From the NCBI GenBank assembly GCA_950295325.1, contig OX485806.1, positions 1,862,001 to 1,926,000 on the forward strand: a DNA stretch of 64,000 nt, read 5' to 3'. This DNA is from Polytrichum commune (lineage: Eukaryota; Streptophyta; Polytrichopsida; Polytrichales; Polytrichaceae). Both the position numbers and the translations under genes were made by a program. This document shows positions 62,854-64,000 of this stretch, in pieces; the stretch's first letter is position 1, and every line of letters starts with the position of its first letter. The notes under the pieces were generated by a model. That model ran no database searches, had not been told where the DNA came from, and saw only the letters and a program-made list of their open reading frames with translations.

Positions 62854-64000
62854 ATCATGTTTAGTGTACCAACACCTCATAATCTGTGACCTGTAAATTG
62901 AATCTTAGCTTCAACTATTTCTATCTAAAACCTTATATATTGTAAAATATCATTTTTGATCATGGGGCCCACAGTTAATGGAGCTTGTATAGAGTGAACG
63001 TGCGGAACATATAACGAGGCTACTCCCCCTAAAATATTATTACTCGGTTAAGCACCCCTTTGTGTTAGCCTTTGGTGTATAACGTGTGATCATACTCTAA
63101 GGTGTGTGGTTTAGAGGACTTTAATCTGCACGGTACCGGTAAGGCAAGCTGGCTGACTGATTTGGCGCTTTTGATCCCCCTTCTGGTGCTACAATTTCTT
63201 GCTTTGCCGCGTTGCAACCTCGCAGGCATTGCCGGTACAGACAGAAACCAGTTTACCGACAGATTATAGGGGTAAGACTTACTGGGTGGCTGCCAACCAG
63301 CTGAATCATCTCTTAATTCTTCCTAGACTTCCTTCTAATTCTACCACACAATGAATAATTGCAAATAGTTTCCTTGAAGAGGTTTGAGGATCTCATGTAT
63401 GTGGGAAGCTGGATGGAGGATGGAGTGCTTGAGGGGTGTAATTATTCATGCATCTGCAAGCGGATGGTGGGAACTAGGGCAGATGAGAAGGTCGATGTGG
63501 AGAAATGAGATGGACCTGAATGATCATGAGGGCGCCGACTATTGAGTGATGAATTTTCTGTCGCTGAAATTGCAGCCTTAGAGCTGCCTAGTGTTGATGC
63601 ATACCGTATTAGTCACGGAGATTTACCCACAGGAGTAGTCAGGGGCTGCACACCTCCAACTTTCTTCTTCTTCTCTTCTTTCTACATGCAACCTAACCTT
63701 TGCAAAAGAGAGGATTATAACTGAATGTATACCCATTCTTCTGCTTAAGAAGGCCTGGCAGGCTCCTGGTTACATCTGGTGTGGGAAGGATGGAGGATGC
63801 TGGAGTGCAAGAGGTGAGGGAAGCAGGTAGAGTACTGTACATGGAGGTTTCGCAGGGTTTTGCATTTTTCAGTATTATACGAGTCAAATTACCCACAGGA
63901 TTGAGTGGCACATTTGGAGATTGCTGATCTTCTTCTTCTTCTTCTTCTGCTGCTGCTGCTCCTGCTCCTCCTTCTCTCCCCCTCCTCTTTGATCTTCTCC
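62854..64000. other. Spacer with trinucleotide repeats at the edge
   Basis: No gene is seen. 63931-63970 is (CTT)n(GCT)n. The frame at 63542-63724 has no known motif. Confidence 0.5.

Overview
This is repeat-rich nuclear DNA from a large eukaryotic genome, most likely a streptophyte (land plant or charophyte alga). The grounds are plant-type TTTAGGG arrays, short GT-AG introns, Ty3-type LTR, hAT-like and piggyBac-like elements, and fragments of eukaryotic 26S rRNA. The species cannot be named from sequence alone.

Layout. 1-5 kb: two long inverted-repeat (foldback) elements and a broken piggyBac transposase gene. 5.3-8.9 kb: nested insertions, with an old LTR cut by a second solo LTR (5-bp target duplication GTTAA) and then by the terminus of an hAT-like element. 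9-12 kb: a GC-rich minisatellite, a TATA box and a decayed protein kinase gene. 12.7-13.7 kb: two MITE-like foldbacks. 14.7-17.1 kb: a three-exon gene on the minus strand whose C-terminal half looks like a degenerate amino-methyltransferase domain. 17.67-19.60 kb: a complete non-autonomous hAT-like element with an 8-bp target duplication. 20.0-21.9 kb: an FCP1-type phosphatase exon and an adjoining proline-rich exon. 22.3-36.9 kb: a four-exon minus-strand gene, predicted to encode about 1377 residues, combining a DGQH(S) ParB-like segment, a degenerate methyltransferase-like domain and a coiled-coil tail. Its first coding exon is split by a 10.1-kb Ty3-type retrotransposon (LTRs 1965 bp each, TSD GAGGC) that has a 1740-codon gag-protease-RT-RNaseH frame but no integrase. 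37-42 kb: palindrome arrays and a truncated second copy of the 3' end of the ParB/methyltransferase gene. 42.3-45.4 kb: an intact two-exon gene of the DUF7869-like family. 45.8-48.5 kb: dispersed repeats, two 26S rRNA fragments and an interstitial telomere tract. 48.9-57.5 kb: two related, damaged ORF1-like frames of a LINE-like family, one followed by an ORF2 start carrying a 2A-like motif, separated by a hairpin-dense segment with a 454-bp tandem duplication. 57.5-64 kb: AT-rich, essentially gene-free.

The two most unusual signals are as follows. First, a family of at least 30 near-perfect palindromes (arms TTTACGAACG / CGTTCGTAAA around 2 nt) sits in every mapped intron, both flanks and even in coding sequence of the ParB/methyltransferase-like gene. 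Second, that gene itself has a domain order reminiscent of phage and bacterial ParB-methyltransferase fusions, and it has a methyltransferase-like relative about 7 kb away. A second, unrelated palindrome family (core GTCTCGGATCCGAGAC) lies beside both rRNA fragments. Functions are inferred from motifs by eye; no database search was possible.
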